Origin: JOPF136 sp963773835
GTDB taxonomy: Bacteria; Acidobacteriota; Terriglobia; Acidiferrales; UBA7541
Direction of reading: 5' to 3'
Length of the DNA stretch: 64,000 nt
Assembly: GCA_963773835.1 (NCBI GenBank)
Contig: CAVZCQ010000002.1
Span: 1 to 64,000, forward strand
In this document: positions 27,901 through 36,365 of the stretch, piece after piece
Layout: each line of letters begins with the position of its first letter
Numbering within the stretch: the first letter of the stretch is position 1
Position numbers and translations under genes: made by a program
The notes under the pieces: model-generated
The model's database searches: none
Told to the model about the DNA's origin: nothing
The model's input: the letters and a program-made list of their open reading frames with translations, nothing else

Positions 27901-28353
27901 CGCATTGGCCGCCCGCGCCGCCTGCTGCTCCTGCTGGAGTTCCTGGACGCGGGAAGCCAGCGAAAGGTCCAGATCCACCTTCGCGGTCGGATTCTGCGGA
28001 TTCAGCAGCACCTCCTGGGTCTGCGGAGCGAACGCCAGGAACTCTGCGCGGACCACGTAGCGGCCGCGCCCGGCCAGCGTGAACGAGAAGCTGCCATCCA
28101 GCCCGGTTGTCGTCGTCAGTTTTTTTCCTGTCAACGTGTTCGCCGCGGTCACCGTCACGCCCGGCAGCGCTGATTTGCCCGTGCGCACGACTCCGGAAAT
28201 GGTGTACGGAGCAGCAGCCGCGGGCGAAGGAGCCGTCTGCGGGGCAGCCGGCGGCGCCGCAGCCGGCGTGGGAGCCTGTTGCGCCCGCGCGGAGAGTGTG
28301 GGCACCAACGCACACCACATTGTCGCGGCGATGGCGAAGGCTCCAGAACGCAC
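24979..28353 (-). CDS. Oar-like TonB-dependent receptor with carboxypeptidase-regulatory-like N-terminal domain
   Basis: 1124 residues. Signal peptide (cleavage near ARA-QQ), an Ala/Pro-rich linker, then a carboxypeptidase-regulatory-like Ig domain (YTISGVVRTG.. GVTVTAANTLTGKK.. TTGLDGSFSFTLAG) at about 50-135. A long Gly-rich low-complexity stretch (about 160-275) follows where a plug domain is expected. The barrel starts at about 320 (GAILGGPLNIPKIYHGG.. TFFFFNYNG) and ends in the outer-membrane signature RFRF. A classical plug motif was not recognised. The start codon is GTG, overlapping the upstream TAG by one base (TAGTG), so translation is coupled to the DUF5666-like gene. The substrate is unknown; in Acidobacteriota such receptors are numerous and generally linked to polymer uptake. 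Confidence 0.85.
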   Translation of the reverse strand: MRSGAFAIAATMWCALVPTLSARAQQAPTPAAAPPAAPQTAPSPAAAAPYTISGVVRTGKSALPGVTVTAANTLTGKKLTTTTGLDGSFSFTLAGRGRYVVRAEFLAFAPQTQEVLLNPQNPTAKVDLDLSLASRVQELQQEQQAARAANANVAARRGFQNLGGAGEPGDLGAAGAAPGETGGGNGFGGANAADLSALPFSGAGADAATESVVSGGGLGQSQNFGIGTDAQIQERINEYRQNAAAGGGGGGGFGGGQFGGGPGGPGGGPGIIFRAGGGRGFNINQPHGAVYFSDDNAGPEATPFSINGAPVAKASYNQARFGAILGGPLNIPKIYHGGLKTFFFFNYNGSRASNPYDAYAIVPTAGTMGERMGVFPEPISAPPILPTPPPGCTYPAFPTNTIPVNCFSQAASTLLNYIPTPNVSIPNSPLNFHYVTSGQSDTDSINLRLIHNFGSGGGPIMIGPGGGGGGGGRRRQGQNINFGLNYSRSNSQILTPFPQVAGTNGTQGLNASAGYSYNKGRLFSLLRFNYNHLHTSTSNLYAFNTNILGMAGISTGVPISPFDYGLPQLSFSDLQGINDPSTRRSLNQTYTISETLGWSHGKHSLRLGGDYRRILQNLRSDQNARGSFTFTGFATGNDFADYLLGLPQLTSLQTGTTAYNFRSNSFDLFGQDEWKATANITVNFGLRYEYQGPFAAANNQIVNLDFLPNLGCVEPVFTGAVGGCTGAIYPSSLVEPDRNNFAPRIGVAWKPLKKVVVRSGYGWNYNLAQYASLIQQLAFQPPFAVTATNTIAACPGITLADGFSSCAPPSVSNSYAVDPNYRLGYVQLWNLDVQTELGRGVFMNIGYNGSKGTHLDLVEAPNRTATGVVNPAVQPFLFESSEGNSIYHGLSVRVRKRLQGGIAVSGVYVYSKSIDDASSIGGGAVVVAQNAADIAAERGLSSFDQRHKFTGTWIYELPFGEGKKYLQTGAWSRVLGGWLWNGDWTFATGTPLSPRIIGSFTEVNSGTSGTLRPDLKAGQPITVANPSIQEWFNRDAFQAPTAGQFGDAGRNIIPGPGQILFDMSISKTFQFHELRSLEVRATANNVFNHVNFATVDTNFNSPTFGEVIGVGTMRRVSFLARFRF

Positions 28354-29102
28354 TAGCGCGGACCTTGCGGCGGCTTCGAATCGGGCTCGGGCTTCTTTTC
28401 GCCTTGCGGGGGAGCGGAGCCCTGCGGCGGAGGACCTCCCGCGCCGATGAATTGCTTCATGCGCTCGAGCTGCGCGGGGTCCAGAACGTTGACGGTGCGG
28501 GGAACGAACGCGCCGTTCTTCGTCTCGCCGCGCACGGCCACGCCGTCGCCGGGGTGAATGTCGGCCAGCGTGATGCTCTCGCGGTGCCTCACGAGCGAGG
28601 TGTTTTCATCCGCCTCGATCGTCTGCGTCGATCCGTCCAAGCGGAGAATCGTGATCTTGGTTCCGTCGATGGATTTGACCGTGCCGGCCACGAAATCTTT
28701 GCCCATCCCTTGCATCATGGGAGACGGACCATTGCGCGTGGCAACCATCTCTGCTTCCCATGTGCCATCTCCCCTCTTGGTGCCGCGGACGAACACGGGA
28801 GTGCCAACCTTGAAATTCTCGAGTTTCGCCGTCTGCTGCTCGATGCGGAACTGCGTCTTCGAGGTAATCTGAACGGTGACCGTGTTTCCGTCCGGAGCCG
28901 CAAGTTTCATCTCGGTCGCAGAGATGCTCTGGATGCGTCCGAAGACGCCGTTCCCGCGATAATTCCGGCGCTGTTGCCCTCCCTCGCCCGGCGGGCCCTG
29001 TTCCTGTCCGCCGGAGGGGTTTTGTGCGCTCGCCACGCGCGGCACGGCAGTCAGAACCAGCGCGATCAGCAGAACGATTCGCAGCAGCGCTCGAGACGGC
29101 AT
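28353..29102 (-). CDS. Exported DUF5666-like repeat protein
   Basis: 249 residues from ATG 29102, chosen for the GGAAAGGGA ribosome site just upstream and the immediate signal peptide (LLRIVLLIALVLTAVPRVASAQ). A longer frame to 29237 exists but would place 45 residues before it. Two or three OB-like beta repeats follow: FGRIQSISATEMKLAAPDGNTVTVQITSKTQ, then AGTVKSIDGTKITILRLDGSTQ and an IHPGDGVAVRG strand. This is the pattern of DUF5666-type proteins. The C-terminus is Pro/Gln/Gly-rich. First gene of the DUF5666-like / TonB receptor / VWFA operon. Function unknown; probably periplasmic. Confidence 0.7.
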   Translation of the reverse strand: MPSRALLRIVLLIALVLTAVPRVASAQNPSGGQEQGPPGEGGQQRRNYRGNGVFGRIQSISATEMKLAAPDGNTVTVQITSKTQFRIEQQTAKLENFKVGTPVFVRGTKRGDGTWEAEMVATRNGPSPMMQGMGKDFVAGTVKSIDGTKITILRLDGSTQTIEADENTSLVRHRESITLADIHPGDGVAVRGETKNGAFVPRTVNVLDPAQLERMKQFIGAGGPPPQGSAPPQGEKKPEPDSKPPQGPR

Positions 29103-29425
29103 CGACGTTCCCTTTCCATTCTCGCATCCTCCCCGCCGGGGAGGCGGATGGCGCGCTGGCGCGCCATCCTGTTGCGCAGCGCACCAACCGAAGACTGGGG
29201 TCCCCGCGCTCTCATAGGCTCCGCCCTGGCTGGTCAATCCGGTGAGCGAGAATCCATGCTATCACTGGGGGCCTGACGCGGGTACACACAGCTCCTCATC
29301 TTTATTCCCTCCGCAAGGCGGCCAGGTTCCAGAGATTCCTCCGGGTCCGGCCCTGCCGTCCTTGCCAGTTCGGGCCCGCGGACGTATTCTGAATTTCGGA
29401 CCGCGAGAGGTCATGGGAACTGACT
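29103..29425. other. Divergent intergenic region with a perfect palindrome
   Basis: 323 nt between the DUF5666-like gene (minus) and the Kdo hydroxylase gene (plus). It contains an 11-bp inverted repeat GGATGGCGCGC-TG-GCGCGCCATCC at 29146-29169, about 45 nt upstream of the minus-strand ATG. It could be an operator or a cruciform. No confident promoter hexamers were identified. Confidence 0.45.
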
Positions 29426-30355
29426 ATGGCGGCTGAAAACCGGGAAGCGGCGTCAGCCGGCAATCCACTATGGGTGAGCCGGCGAATTGACGTGGCGAAC
29501 CCCGCGGCAAAGACTCCGCGGCTCGCGGAAGAACTGGAGAGCGGCAACATCCTCTTCTTCCCGCAGATGCCCTTCCCGTTGACCGACGAGGACAAAGCAT
29601 TCCTCCTGGCCCAGAAGCAGACCGGCGCGGGCTACCACAAAAATATTGCCTACCGGCCGTCGGAAAACCGCCTGACGGGCACCGGGAAAATGGCCGCGCG
29701 GGATGCGGAGAGGCTGAGATCCATCCTTGCTGCCTACTCGGACTGGGCCGCGCATTACCTCGGCGAGATCATCCCCGAATACGCTGGACGTTGGATTCGG
29801 GATTTTGCTAGCTACCGCCCCCTTGAAGAAAAGGGCCGCGCCGCAAGGCTCACGGCGCGCAACGATCTCGCCCATGTGGACGCATTTCCCACCCGGCCCA
29901 CGCACGGCGACCGCATCCTGCGGGTGTTTGCGAACATCAATCCTACGCAGGGTCGCGTCTGGATCACCTCCGAAACCTTTGAAGGGCTCGCCCAGCGCTT
30001 TGCACGCCAGGTGGGCATCCCGAAATCTGCTCCCGGCCGTCAGGTGTTCGGGAAAATGGCGCGCGCGCTCGGCCTCCGGCAGTGGTCGCGCTCGCCCTAC
30101 GACGCGTTCATGCTCCGCTTCCACGACTTTCTGAAGCAGAATAGCAACTTCCAACGCAACTGCGCCAAACAGCAATGGGAATTTCCGCCCGGCTCCTGCT
30201 GGATTTGTTACACGGACATGGTGAGCCACGCCGTGCTTTCCGGCCAGTTCGCCCTGGAGCAGACGTTTCTCGTCTCCCGGCAGGCCATGGCCCTGCCCGA
30301 GAAGTCCCCCATCCGCATCCTCGAACGCATCTGCGGGCACCCGCTCTCCAATTGA
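29426..30355 (+). CDS. Kdo hydroxylase family Fe(II)/2-oxoglutarate dioxygenase (KdoO-like)
   Basis: 309 residues, normal length for the Kdo_hydroxy family. The iron triad is visible: H150-x-D152 in NDLAHVDAFPTRP and the distal H268 in YTDMVSHAVLSGQFALEQTF. The N-terminal NILFFPQMPF and GYHKNIAYRP segments are typical. The family adds a 3-hydroxyl to Kdo in lipopolysaccharide inner core, giving Ko, using O2 and 2-oxoglutarate on the cytoplasmic side. The prediction implies a Kdo-containing LPS in this organism. No other LPS gene is adjacent. The next gene is a permease 57 nt downstream. Confidence 0.85.
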   Translation: MAAENREAASAGNPLWVSRRIDVANPAAKTPRLAEELESGNILFFPQMPFPLTDEDKAFLLAQKQTGAGYHKNIAYRPSENRLTGTGKMAARDAERLRSILAAYSDWAAHYLGEIIPEYAGRWIRDFASYRPLEEKGRAARLTARNDLAHVDAFPTRPTHGDRILRVFANINPTQGRVWITSETFEGLAQRFARQVGIPKSAPGRQVFGKMARALGLRQWSRSPYDAFMLRFHDFLKQNSNFQRNCAKQQWEFPPGSCWICYTDMVSHAVLSGQFALEQTFLVSRQAMALPEKSPIRILERICGHPLSN

Positions 30356-30412
30356 AATACGCCGCCGCCGGTTGGAATCCGCCATGCCACCGGGACGATT
30401 CGTGATACACGT

Positions 30413-31183
30413 ATGGGTTTGAGTTTCCCGACTGCCATCTTCCTGTTCGGGGCCGGAATTCTGGGCGGCGCGATGAACGCCGTGGCTGGAGGCGGAACCT
30501 TTTTCGTTTTTCCGGCGCTGTTGTTCGCTGGCGTGCCGCCCGTCCCGGCCCGTGCCACCAACACGGTTGCGCTCTGGCCCGGCCTTGCCGCAAGCGTGCG
30601 CGCATTCTGGCCCCGGTTGAACGTGGCCCGGCGCCTTCTGGTTCTCCTGGTCGGCGTCAGCCTGGTGGGAAGTGTGGCGGGAGCCGTGCTCGTGGTTCGC
30701 ACACCAGCGGATCTCTTCATGCGGCTGGTCCCCTGGCTCATGCTCGCGGCTACGGTTCTGTTCGCCCTCGGTCCTCGCCTGAGCAGAGGGACGGCCGGGC
30801 GGGGCGCACTGGAAAATTCGACACGTAAAATCGCGCTGGCTGCGCTCTTCGAGCTGGTCGCGGCGGTGTACGGCGGCTACTTCAGCGGCGGGATCGGCAT
30901 TCTCATCCTGGCTATCCTCGGCGCCATGGGTATGAGCGACATCCACGAGATGAATGCCCTGAAAATCGTTCTGACCACGCTGATTAATGGCGTCGCCGTG
31001 GTCACGTTCATCGCGGCGGGCACAGTTTTTTGGCTGCAGGCTCTGGTCGTTCTGGCCGGAGCCATTCTCGGCGGCCATTTCGCCGCGCACTATTCGCAAA
31101 AGCTGCCTTCCGCGTGGGTCCGGGGTTTCGTGCTGCTGGTCGGCGCCTCCATGACCACCTACTTCTTCCTCCGGGGGCACTAG
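30413..31183 (+). CDS. TauE/SafE family membrane permease
   Basis: 256 residues, about eight predicted membrane helices arranged as two related halves. The family signature GGGTFFVFPALLFAGVPP..ATNTVAL occurs at residues 26-52, and its repeat YFSGGIGILILAILGAMGM near 155-175. TauE/SafE proteins export sulfite, sulfoacetate or other small sulfur-containing anions, but substrates of most members are unknown. Same strand as the Kdo hydroxylase gene, 57 nt downstream; a functional link is not evident. Confidence 0.85.
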   Translation: MGLSFPTAIFLFGAGILGGAMNAVAGGGTFFVFPALLFAGVPPVPARATNTVALWPGLAASVRAFWPRLNVARRLLVLLVGVSLVGSVAGAVLVVRTPADLFMRLVPWLMLAATVLFALGPRLSRGTAGRGALENSTRKIALAALFELVAAVYGGYFSGGIGILILAILGAMGMSDIHEMNALKIVLTTLINGVAVVTFIAAGTVFWLQALVVLAGAILGGHFAAHYSQKLPSAWVRGFVLLVGASMTTYFFLRGH

Positions 31184-31311
31184 GAACGGCGCCGCTCGGG
31201 AATGCACCTCCGCTGTCAGCTTCCCGGTCCTCCAGGGCGGTGTATCTATACATTTAATTTTTCCGGGAATATATTACTGGCTGGCACTCACGCGCCTCGG
31301 AGGCCCCTTCC

Positions 31312-32592
31312 ATGACATCCCCTGCGAGGGCGCTGGCGGCCGGGGTTTGCCTCGCTGCGGCGCTCTTCTTGCCGGGTGCGGCCGCGGCCGGCACGCTGAA
31401 AATCACCAGCACTCCTTCCGGCGCCACCGTCGAGCTCGACGGCGTCGTAGTGGGAAAAACTCCCTACCAGGTGAACTATCCCGGCGGCTACTTTCATCGC
31501 ACCAAGACCGTTTACGGAACCCAGTTGCAGCATCCCATGCGCGTGCGCGTAAGCCTGAAGGGCTTTCTGACGAAGGAATTGTTGCTCACCGACGGGCCCA
31601 TGGAGCGGGTGAACGCGACGGGACGTGTACGCCAGCAATACTACCTGCTCAAGTCGGACCATTTTGACTTCACGCTGGACAAAGTCGAGGAGACGCTCAC
31701 CGGCGTTCCAGAAACGAGGGCGGCTGGGACCCTCCACAGGGCAGCGCGCCGCGAGCTCCCGGTGGAAGAGATCGTGCAACGCGCCAGCCCGGCCGTGGTG
31801 CTCCTCCGCGGGCCCCAGAAACAGGGCACCGGCTTCCTGATTACGGATACCGGGGTAATTGCCACCAACGCGCACGTCGTGCGCGATGAGCCGCGGATCA
31901 CCGCCGTCCTCGCAATCCACGAGGATCTGCCCGCTCGCGTCGTCTATGTGGACGCAGACCTGGATTTCGCCCTGGTAAAAGTGGAAGGCTCCGGAATGCC
32001 GCACCTGGTGCTGGCCGATCTCGCCGGCGTCGCTGCCGGCCAGAGCGTGGTGGCTATCGGAAATCCCGGCGGCGGGATGCCGAATAGTGTGACGAAAGGG
32101 ATTGTCAGCGCCGTGGGGCCGAAACCCGAACTGGGCCCGGGCGTCTGGATCCAGACGGATGCGGCCGTCAATCCCGGCAACAGCGGCGGCCCGTTGCTCG
32201 ATAGCTCCGGCGAGGTGATTGGCATCAACACGGCCCGCGCAGTCGCATCGCCCGCGAGCGCGCCCATCGCCGGGATCGGATTTGCGCTCAGTTCCGCCGA
32301 TATCCTCCGGGTTCTGCGGCGCTTGTATCCGGCCGCGTCACTGGAGAAGCTGAGCGCGCCGGCGAATGCCGATGCGGGCTCGGGTACGGTGCGGATCAGC
32401 TCGGAGCCCGATGGCGCCGATATTTCCGTGGACGGCAAATTTGTCGGCACCACGCCTTCCACGTTGCGCCTCGCCGCCGGGCCGCACGACATCGAATTGA
32501 AAGCCGCAGGCCGCCAGCCCTGGCGGCGCACGCTGGATGTCCTGAAGGACAGCGACATCTCTCTGAAAGCCTCGCTGGAACCGCAAAAGTAG
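31312..32592 (+). CDS. Exported HtrA-like serine protease flanked by PEGA domains
   Basis: 426 residues. Signal peptide 1-26, N-terminal PEGA domain 27-115 (GTLKITSTPSGATVELDGVVVGKTPYQV), trypsin-like protease 145-345, C-terminal PEGA domain 355-423 (GTVRISSEPDGADISVDGKFVGTTP). The catalytic triad is complete: H188 (TNAHVV), D218 (DLDFALVKV) and S291 (NPGNSGGPL). There is no PDZ domain, unlike DegP. PEGA domains occur in surface proteins and may anchor or bind partners. A GGAGG ribosome site lies 8 nt before the ATG, and an AT-rich stretch (31240-31275) probably holds the promoter. It is convergent with a small gene 10 nt downstream. Confidence 0.85.
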   Translation: MTSPARALAAGVCLAAALFLPGAAAAGTLKITSTPSGATVELDGVVVGKTPYQVNYPGGYFHRTKTVYGTQLQHPMRVRVSLKGFLTKELLLTDGPMERVNATGRVRQQYYLLKSDHFDFTLDKVEETLTGVPETRAAGTLHRAARRELPVEEIVQRASPAVVLLRGPQKQGTGFLITDTGVIATNAHVVRDEPRITAVLAIHEDLPARVVYVDADLDFALVKVEGSGMPHLVLADLAGVAAGQSVVAIGNPGGGMPNSVTKGIVSAVGPKPELGPGVWIQTDAAVNPGNSGGPLLDSSGEVIGINTARAVASPASAPIAGIGFALSSADILRVLRRLYPAASLEKLSAPANADAGSGTVRISSEPDGADISVDGKFVGTTPSTLRLAAGPHDIELKAAGRQPWRRTLDVLKDSDISLKASLEPQK

Positions 32593-32602
32593 CTGCGTCT
32601 GG

Positions 32603-32968
32603 CTACAGGTCCAGCCGCGCCAGCAGTTCCACCAGCCCGGCTTCATCCACCTGGATGTCCGGCCGCACCGCCGCCAGGTTTTCCACCTCGTCGAGCGCCT
32701 GGAAAAGCCGCATCTTCGCCGCCGCATATTCCTCAGTTCCGGTCAGTTCCCTGCCCGTCCGCCGCGACCACCCGCGCGCGGCCTCGCGCCCGATAAAAAT
32801 CGCCAGCGGGAACGACGTCTTCCGGTCCGCCGAAACCAGGTACACATACTCGTTTCCGGCTGTAAAGCCTCGTCGCGATTTCCGGATTTCATGGAACACG
32901 TATTGATAGGTGTAGCCGGTGGCGGCGGAGTAGCTCTTTACGCGTCGCGGAATTTCCGGGGGAGGCAT
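32603..32968 (-). CDS. Conserved hypothetical protein
   Basis: 121 residues from ATG 32968 (MPPPEIPRRVKSYSAATGYTYQYVFHEIRK). A longer frame to 33076 is less likely because the family-like sequence starts at the chosen Met. The sequence is mixed alpha/beta: YTYQYVFHEIRKSR, then YVYLVSADRKTSFPLAIFIGREA, then a C-terminal helical part (AKMRLFQALDEVENLAA). I do not recognise a named domain. No signal peptide is present, so it is probably cytoplasmic. It lies convergent to the PEGA protease gene and divergent to the lipoprotein gene. Confidence 0.6.
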   Translation of the reverse strand: MPPPEIPRRVKSYSAATGYTYQYVFHEIRKSRRGFTAGNEYVYLVSADRKTSFPLAIFIGREAARGWSRRTGRELTGTEEYAAAKMRLFQALDEVENLAAVRPDIQVDEAGLVELLARLDL

Positions 32969-33006
32969 TGCGGCAATGGTTGTGCACAACAGAGGTCGTG
33001 TCAACC

Positions 33007-35730
33007 ATGCGGCGAGGCGAACAAAAGGAGTTAGTGGCGGGAAAAGCTGGCCAACTGTTCCCATTTGAAACGTCAAAGTTCCGAAATGGGAATGTTCCCC
33101 GTCGTTCCGCCCCTGCTCAGCCCAACCAGGCTTTCCGCAAAGCCTGCTACGAAATCGGCCTGATTCTGCTCCTGTGGGGTCTTCTCTGCTGCGCTTTCTG
33201 TTCAGTGGGATGTGGTGGTGCCGGTTCTTCTACCGGAGGCCCGGCTCCTCCGCCATCACCCAGCATCACGGTGAACGTGACACCCAGTGCGGCAACGGTG
33301 CTGCTGGGCAACACGGTGGGGTTTACGGCGAGCGTGAGCGGCACCTCCGATACTGCAGTCGGGTGGGCTGTCAACGCGATCCCCGGCGGCAATTCCGTGA
33401 TGGGCTCCATCAGCCCTGCGGGCAGCTACCAGGCCCCGGCAATTTTGCCCTCGCCGGCAAACGTGCGAATCATAGCCACGAGTGAAGCGGACGCGGCGAG
33501 CAGCGCGAGCGCCGCGGTAACGGTGGCGAGCGATGTGCGTGTCCAGGTGGCCCCTGTGTCGGCCAGCGTGGAACTGGGCGCTACGCAATCGTTCGCCGCC
33601 ACAATCACGAGCGCGGGGCGCCCTGCCACCACGCTGTCGTGGTCGCTCGCGGGGCCCGGATGCGCGGGTGCGGCGTGCGGGATGATCGGCGCCGACGGCA
33701 GCTACACCGCGCCGGGCATTCTTCCTGCGCCTCCCAGCGTCACGCTCACGGCCACCAGCGTTGCCGACCCCTCGCAGACCGCCGCCGCCTCGATAGGATT
33801 GACAAGCCATTTCACGCTCACCGCGCAGGGACCGGCCAGCGTGGCCGCGGGCGCTACCGCGCAGTTTTCCGCCACGATTCAGCCCGTGCCAGGCTCCAAT
33901 CCCGCCACAGGAGTCAACTGGACCGTCAGCGGTGCAGGATGCGCGGCCGGGCCAAATTCCTGCGGCACGATTTCCGCCGCCGGATTGTTCACAGCGCCGT
34001 CCGTGCCGCCGCAGCCGCCCCAGGTCAATGTCACGGCGACGAGCGTGGCTGACCCGTCAAAGTTCGCCAGCGTCACAACGTCCATCGTGAGCACCCACCT
34101 ACTGGCCGTCTCGCCGGCCAATGCCACCGTGGCGCTCGAACAAACGGAAGCATTCTCGGCCACGCTCGACGGCGCAGCGACCCAGGCCGTCACCTGGAGC
34201 GTCAACTCCATTCTCGGCGGAAACACGGCCGTCGGCACGATTTCCAATTCCCCCTCGATGAACGGGCTCTATCTCGCGCCGGTAAACATGCCCGCGGCCA
34301 GGTCGGTGAACATCACCGCGGCGAGCACTGCGTATCCCGCGCTTATCAGTTCCGTCACGCTCGAACTCACCAGCAACATCGTGGTCAGCATCGCTCCCAC
34401 TACCGCGGTGCGCATTCCGGGCGCGCGCCAATCCTTCACGGCGTCGGTAGCGCAGACTTCCAATCCGCAGGTGGCCTGGACGGTGAACGGTGTGTCCAAC
34501 GGAAATGCTGCCGTCGGACAGATTTGCGTCTCCGGCTCCAACCCATGCACTCCGCCGCCCGCAGTGACCCCGCCCGGCAGGGTCGATTATCTGGCCCCCG
34601 CCACGGTTCCTTCTCCGCCACAGGTCACTGTGGAAGCGGTGAGCGCCGCGGACCCGGCGCGATTTGCCGCCGCGAGCGTTACCATAACGCCGCAAATCAG
34701 CGTCAGTATTTCTCCTCCGGCTCTCACGCTGCCTCCGCAGCAAGTACAAACTTTCACCGCCACGGTTTTTGGCGTGGCCGACCAAAACGTCACCTGGGAC
34801 GTCAACGGTTCCACGAACGGCAGCATCGCGGACGGCCTCATCTGCCTCCCGGCGAGTTCTCCCTGCCAGGCGCCGAACGGCGCCACCGCCGCCCCGGTGG
34901 AATACCGCGCGCCGGCCATGCCGCCGAGCCCGCATGTGGTGACTGTGCGCGCCACCAGCGAGGCCAGCCCCTCCGCGAATGGTTCAGCGCTGGTCACCAT
35001 CAGCACGGCGCCGTACATTTCCGGGCTGGTTCCCGCCAGCGTATTTGCCGGCGCACAGGGCTCGTTCGGCCTGCGGGTCACCGGCGTGCAATTCGCGGCG
35101 TCGCAACCCGGCCCCGGCTCGGCCATCCTGATTAACGGCACACCCCGCGCCACAAACTGCCCTTCCGCTGCGGAATGCGACGCCACGCTCGACCCCGCCG
35201 ACGTCAACTCGGCGGGAAACCTCACGGTGAGCCTCGAGAATGCTGACGGCACTTCGAGCAATGCGGTGAACCTCGTTGTGGTCGCGCCTCAGACCACCGA
35301 AACCGTGATTACCCTCGACGGTTCCGCTCCCGTCGCCGCGGGCATGGACATCACGGTGGTGGAACCGACGCTGGCCGGCAGCGACCCGCCCGACCAGCTC
35401 AGCCTGCTCGAAATCGGCCTCGTCGATTCTGCCTCGGGGACGTGCACGCTCTCCTCGCCGCCCCTGGTGGTGACGCGACCCTCCACCGGCATCGCGACGC
35501 TGCGCCTGTGCGTATTCGGGACGGCGCTCGATCAGGTAACGCTGGCCGCGTTTTCCGCTCCCGCTGTGCCTGACCTCTCCGCCGCCAACCTCGATTCCTC
35601 ACTCGGCAGCCTGCTGCTCGAATTCGACCTCGCCGTGCCGGCCGCCGCCATTCCGGGAATGCGCACACTGTTCGTGACCACGGGAAATCAGGATGTGGCG
35701 GCGCTCACCGCCGCTGTGGAGGTGCAATGA
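33007..35730 (+). CDS. Ig-repeat lipoprotein with a C-terminal IPT/TIG-like domain
   Basis: About 907 residues from ATG 33007; a TTG start at 32968 is also possible, and both leave an unusually long region before the hydrophobic segment. A lipoprotein signal follows (LILLLWGLLCCAFCSVGC, lipobox SVGC). Six Big-like Ig repeats of 80-100 residues come next, each with a VSP..ATV..G.T..F.A opening, a (V/L)(G/T)W.VN core and a Y.AP..(L/M)PSP strand. An IPT/TIG-like domain (YISGLVPASVFAGAQGSFGL) and a further beta-rich region complete the protein. It is probably a surface-anchored adhesin or stalk. Its stop overlaps the next start (ATGA, 35727). Confidence 0.75.
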   Translation: MRRGEQKELVAGKAGQLFPFETSKFRNGNVPRRSAPAQPNQAFRKACYEIGLILLLWGLLCCAFCSVGCGGAGSSTGGPAPPPSPSITVNVTPSAATVLLGNTVGFTASVSGTSDTAVGWAVNAIPGGNSVMGSISPAGSYQAPAILPSPANVRIIATSEADAASSASAAVTVASDVRVQVAPVSASVELGATQSFAATITSAGRPATTLSWSLAGPGCAGAACGMIGADGSYTAPGILPAPPSVTLTATSVADPSQTAAASIGLTSHFTLTAQGPASVAAGATAQFSATIQPVPGSNPATGVNWTVSGAGCAAGPNSCGTISAAGLFTAPSVPPQPPQVNVTATSVADPSKFASVTTSIVSTHLLAVSPANATVALEQTEAFSATLDGAATQAVTWSVNSILGGNTAVGTISNSPSMNGLYLAPVNMPAARSVNITAASTAYPALISSVTLELTSNIVVSIAPTTAVRIPGARQSFTASVAQTSNPQVAWTVNGVSNGNAAVGQICVSGSNPCTPPPAVTPPGRVDYLAPATVPSPPQVTVEAVSAADPARFAAASVTITPQISVSISPPALTLPPQQVQTFTATVFGVADQNVTWDVNGSTNGSIADGLICLPASSPCQAPNGATAAPVEYRAPAMPPSPHVVTVRATSEASPSANGSALVTISTAPYISGLVPASVFAGAQGSFGLRVTGVQFAASQPGPGSAILINGTPRATNCPSAAECDATLDPADVNSAGNLTVSLENADGTSSNAVNLVVVAPQTTETVITLDGSAPVAAGMDITVVEPTLAGSDPPDQLSLLEIGLVDSASGTCTLSSPPLVVTRPSTGIATLRLCVFGTALDQVTLAAFSAPAVPDLSAANLDSSLGSLLLEFDLAVPAAAIPGMRTLFVTTGNQDVAALTAAVEVQ

Positions 35731-36365
35731 TCATGGGACATCTACCTCGTTCATTCTCACAACAGCACATCGCGCCGCGTACGGCGCAGCGCACTGGGCT
35801 CCGTTGCTGGAGTCCGACTGTGCCGGCGTTTGCGTTCCTTCTCTTCCTATTGGCCCTCGGCATGACGCAGCTTCACGCCACCACCCTCGCCCGCATGGAT
35901 CTGCGCGAGCTGGCCCTGCAGTCTTCCTACATCGTGCGCGCGCGGTGCCTCAGCACCGCCAGCCAGGCCGGCTCGGGCCTCATTTCGACTCTGACCACCT
36001 TTGCCGTCACGGAAGCGTGGAAGGGCAATCCTCCCTCGACATTCACCGTGCGTCTTCCCGGAGGAGAAGCGGCGGGCCGCCGCGTGACCGTGGAAGGGGC
36101 TCCGCGCTTCGTCGTCGGAGAGGAGGTCGTGCTCTTTCTGAGCGCCGCCCCCAGCCGCCCCACGAGCGTCGTCAGTTGGGCGCAGGGAACCTTTCGCATC
36201 CGTCGGAATGCGCGCACCGGCGTCGCGGAGGCCGTCCAGGACACCGCAGGCCTACTGGTTCTGGATACGCGCTCCGGCTCATGGTCGTCCGGGGAACGCC
36301 GGCAACTTCCGCTCGCCGAACTCCGCGCGCGTGTTTCCCGAGTATTGCAGGAGGTTGCGCCGTGA
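35727..36365 (+). CDS. Small secreted protein of unknown function, coupled to a metalloprotease gene
   Basis: 212 residues with a signal sequence or anchor at about 33-50 (VPAFAFLLFLLALGMTQLHA). The mature part is beta-rich and starts with TTLARMDLRELALQSSYIVRARCLS..., then GSGLISTLTTFAVTEAWKG, GRRVTVEGAPRFVVGEEVVLFL and SVVSWAQGTFRI. This is reminiscent of small secreted proteins that lie next to matrixins. No named domain is recognised. The ATG overlaps the lipoprotein stop and its own TGA overlaps the GTG of the metalloprotease gene, so the three genes form one tightly coupled operon. Confidence 0.65.
   Translation: MIMGHLPRSFSQQHIAPRTAQRTGLRCWSPTVPAFAFLLFLLALGMTQLHATTLARMDLRELALQSSYIVRARCLSTASQAGSGLISTLTTFAVTEAWKGNPPSTFTVRLPGGEAAGRRVTVEGAPRFVVGEEVVLFLSAAPSRPTSVVSWAQGTFRIRRNARTGVAEAVQDTAGLLVLDTRSGSWSSGERRQLPLAELRARVSRVLQEVAP

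Noticed and set aside
28353..29237. Longer start for the DUF5666-like protein
   Set aside because: The extra 45 residues precede a clean signal peptide and overlap a palindrome; the ATG at 29102 has a strong ribosome site.
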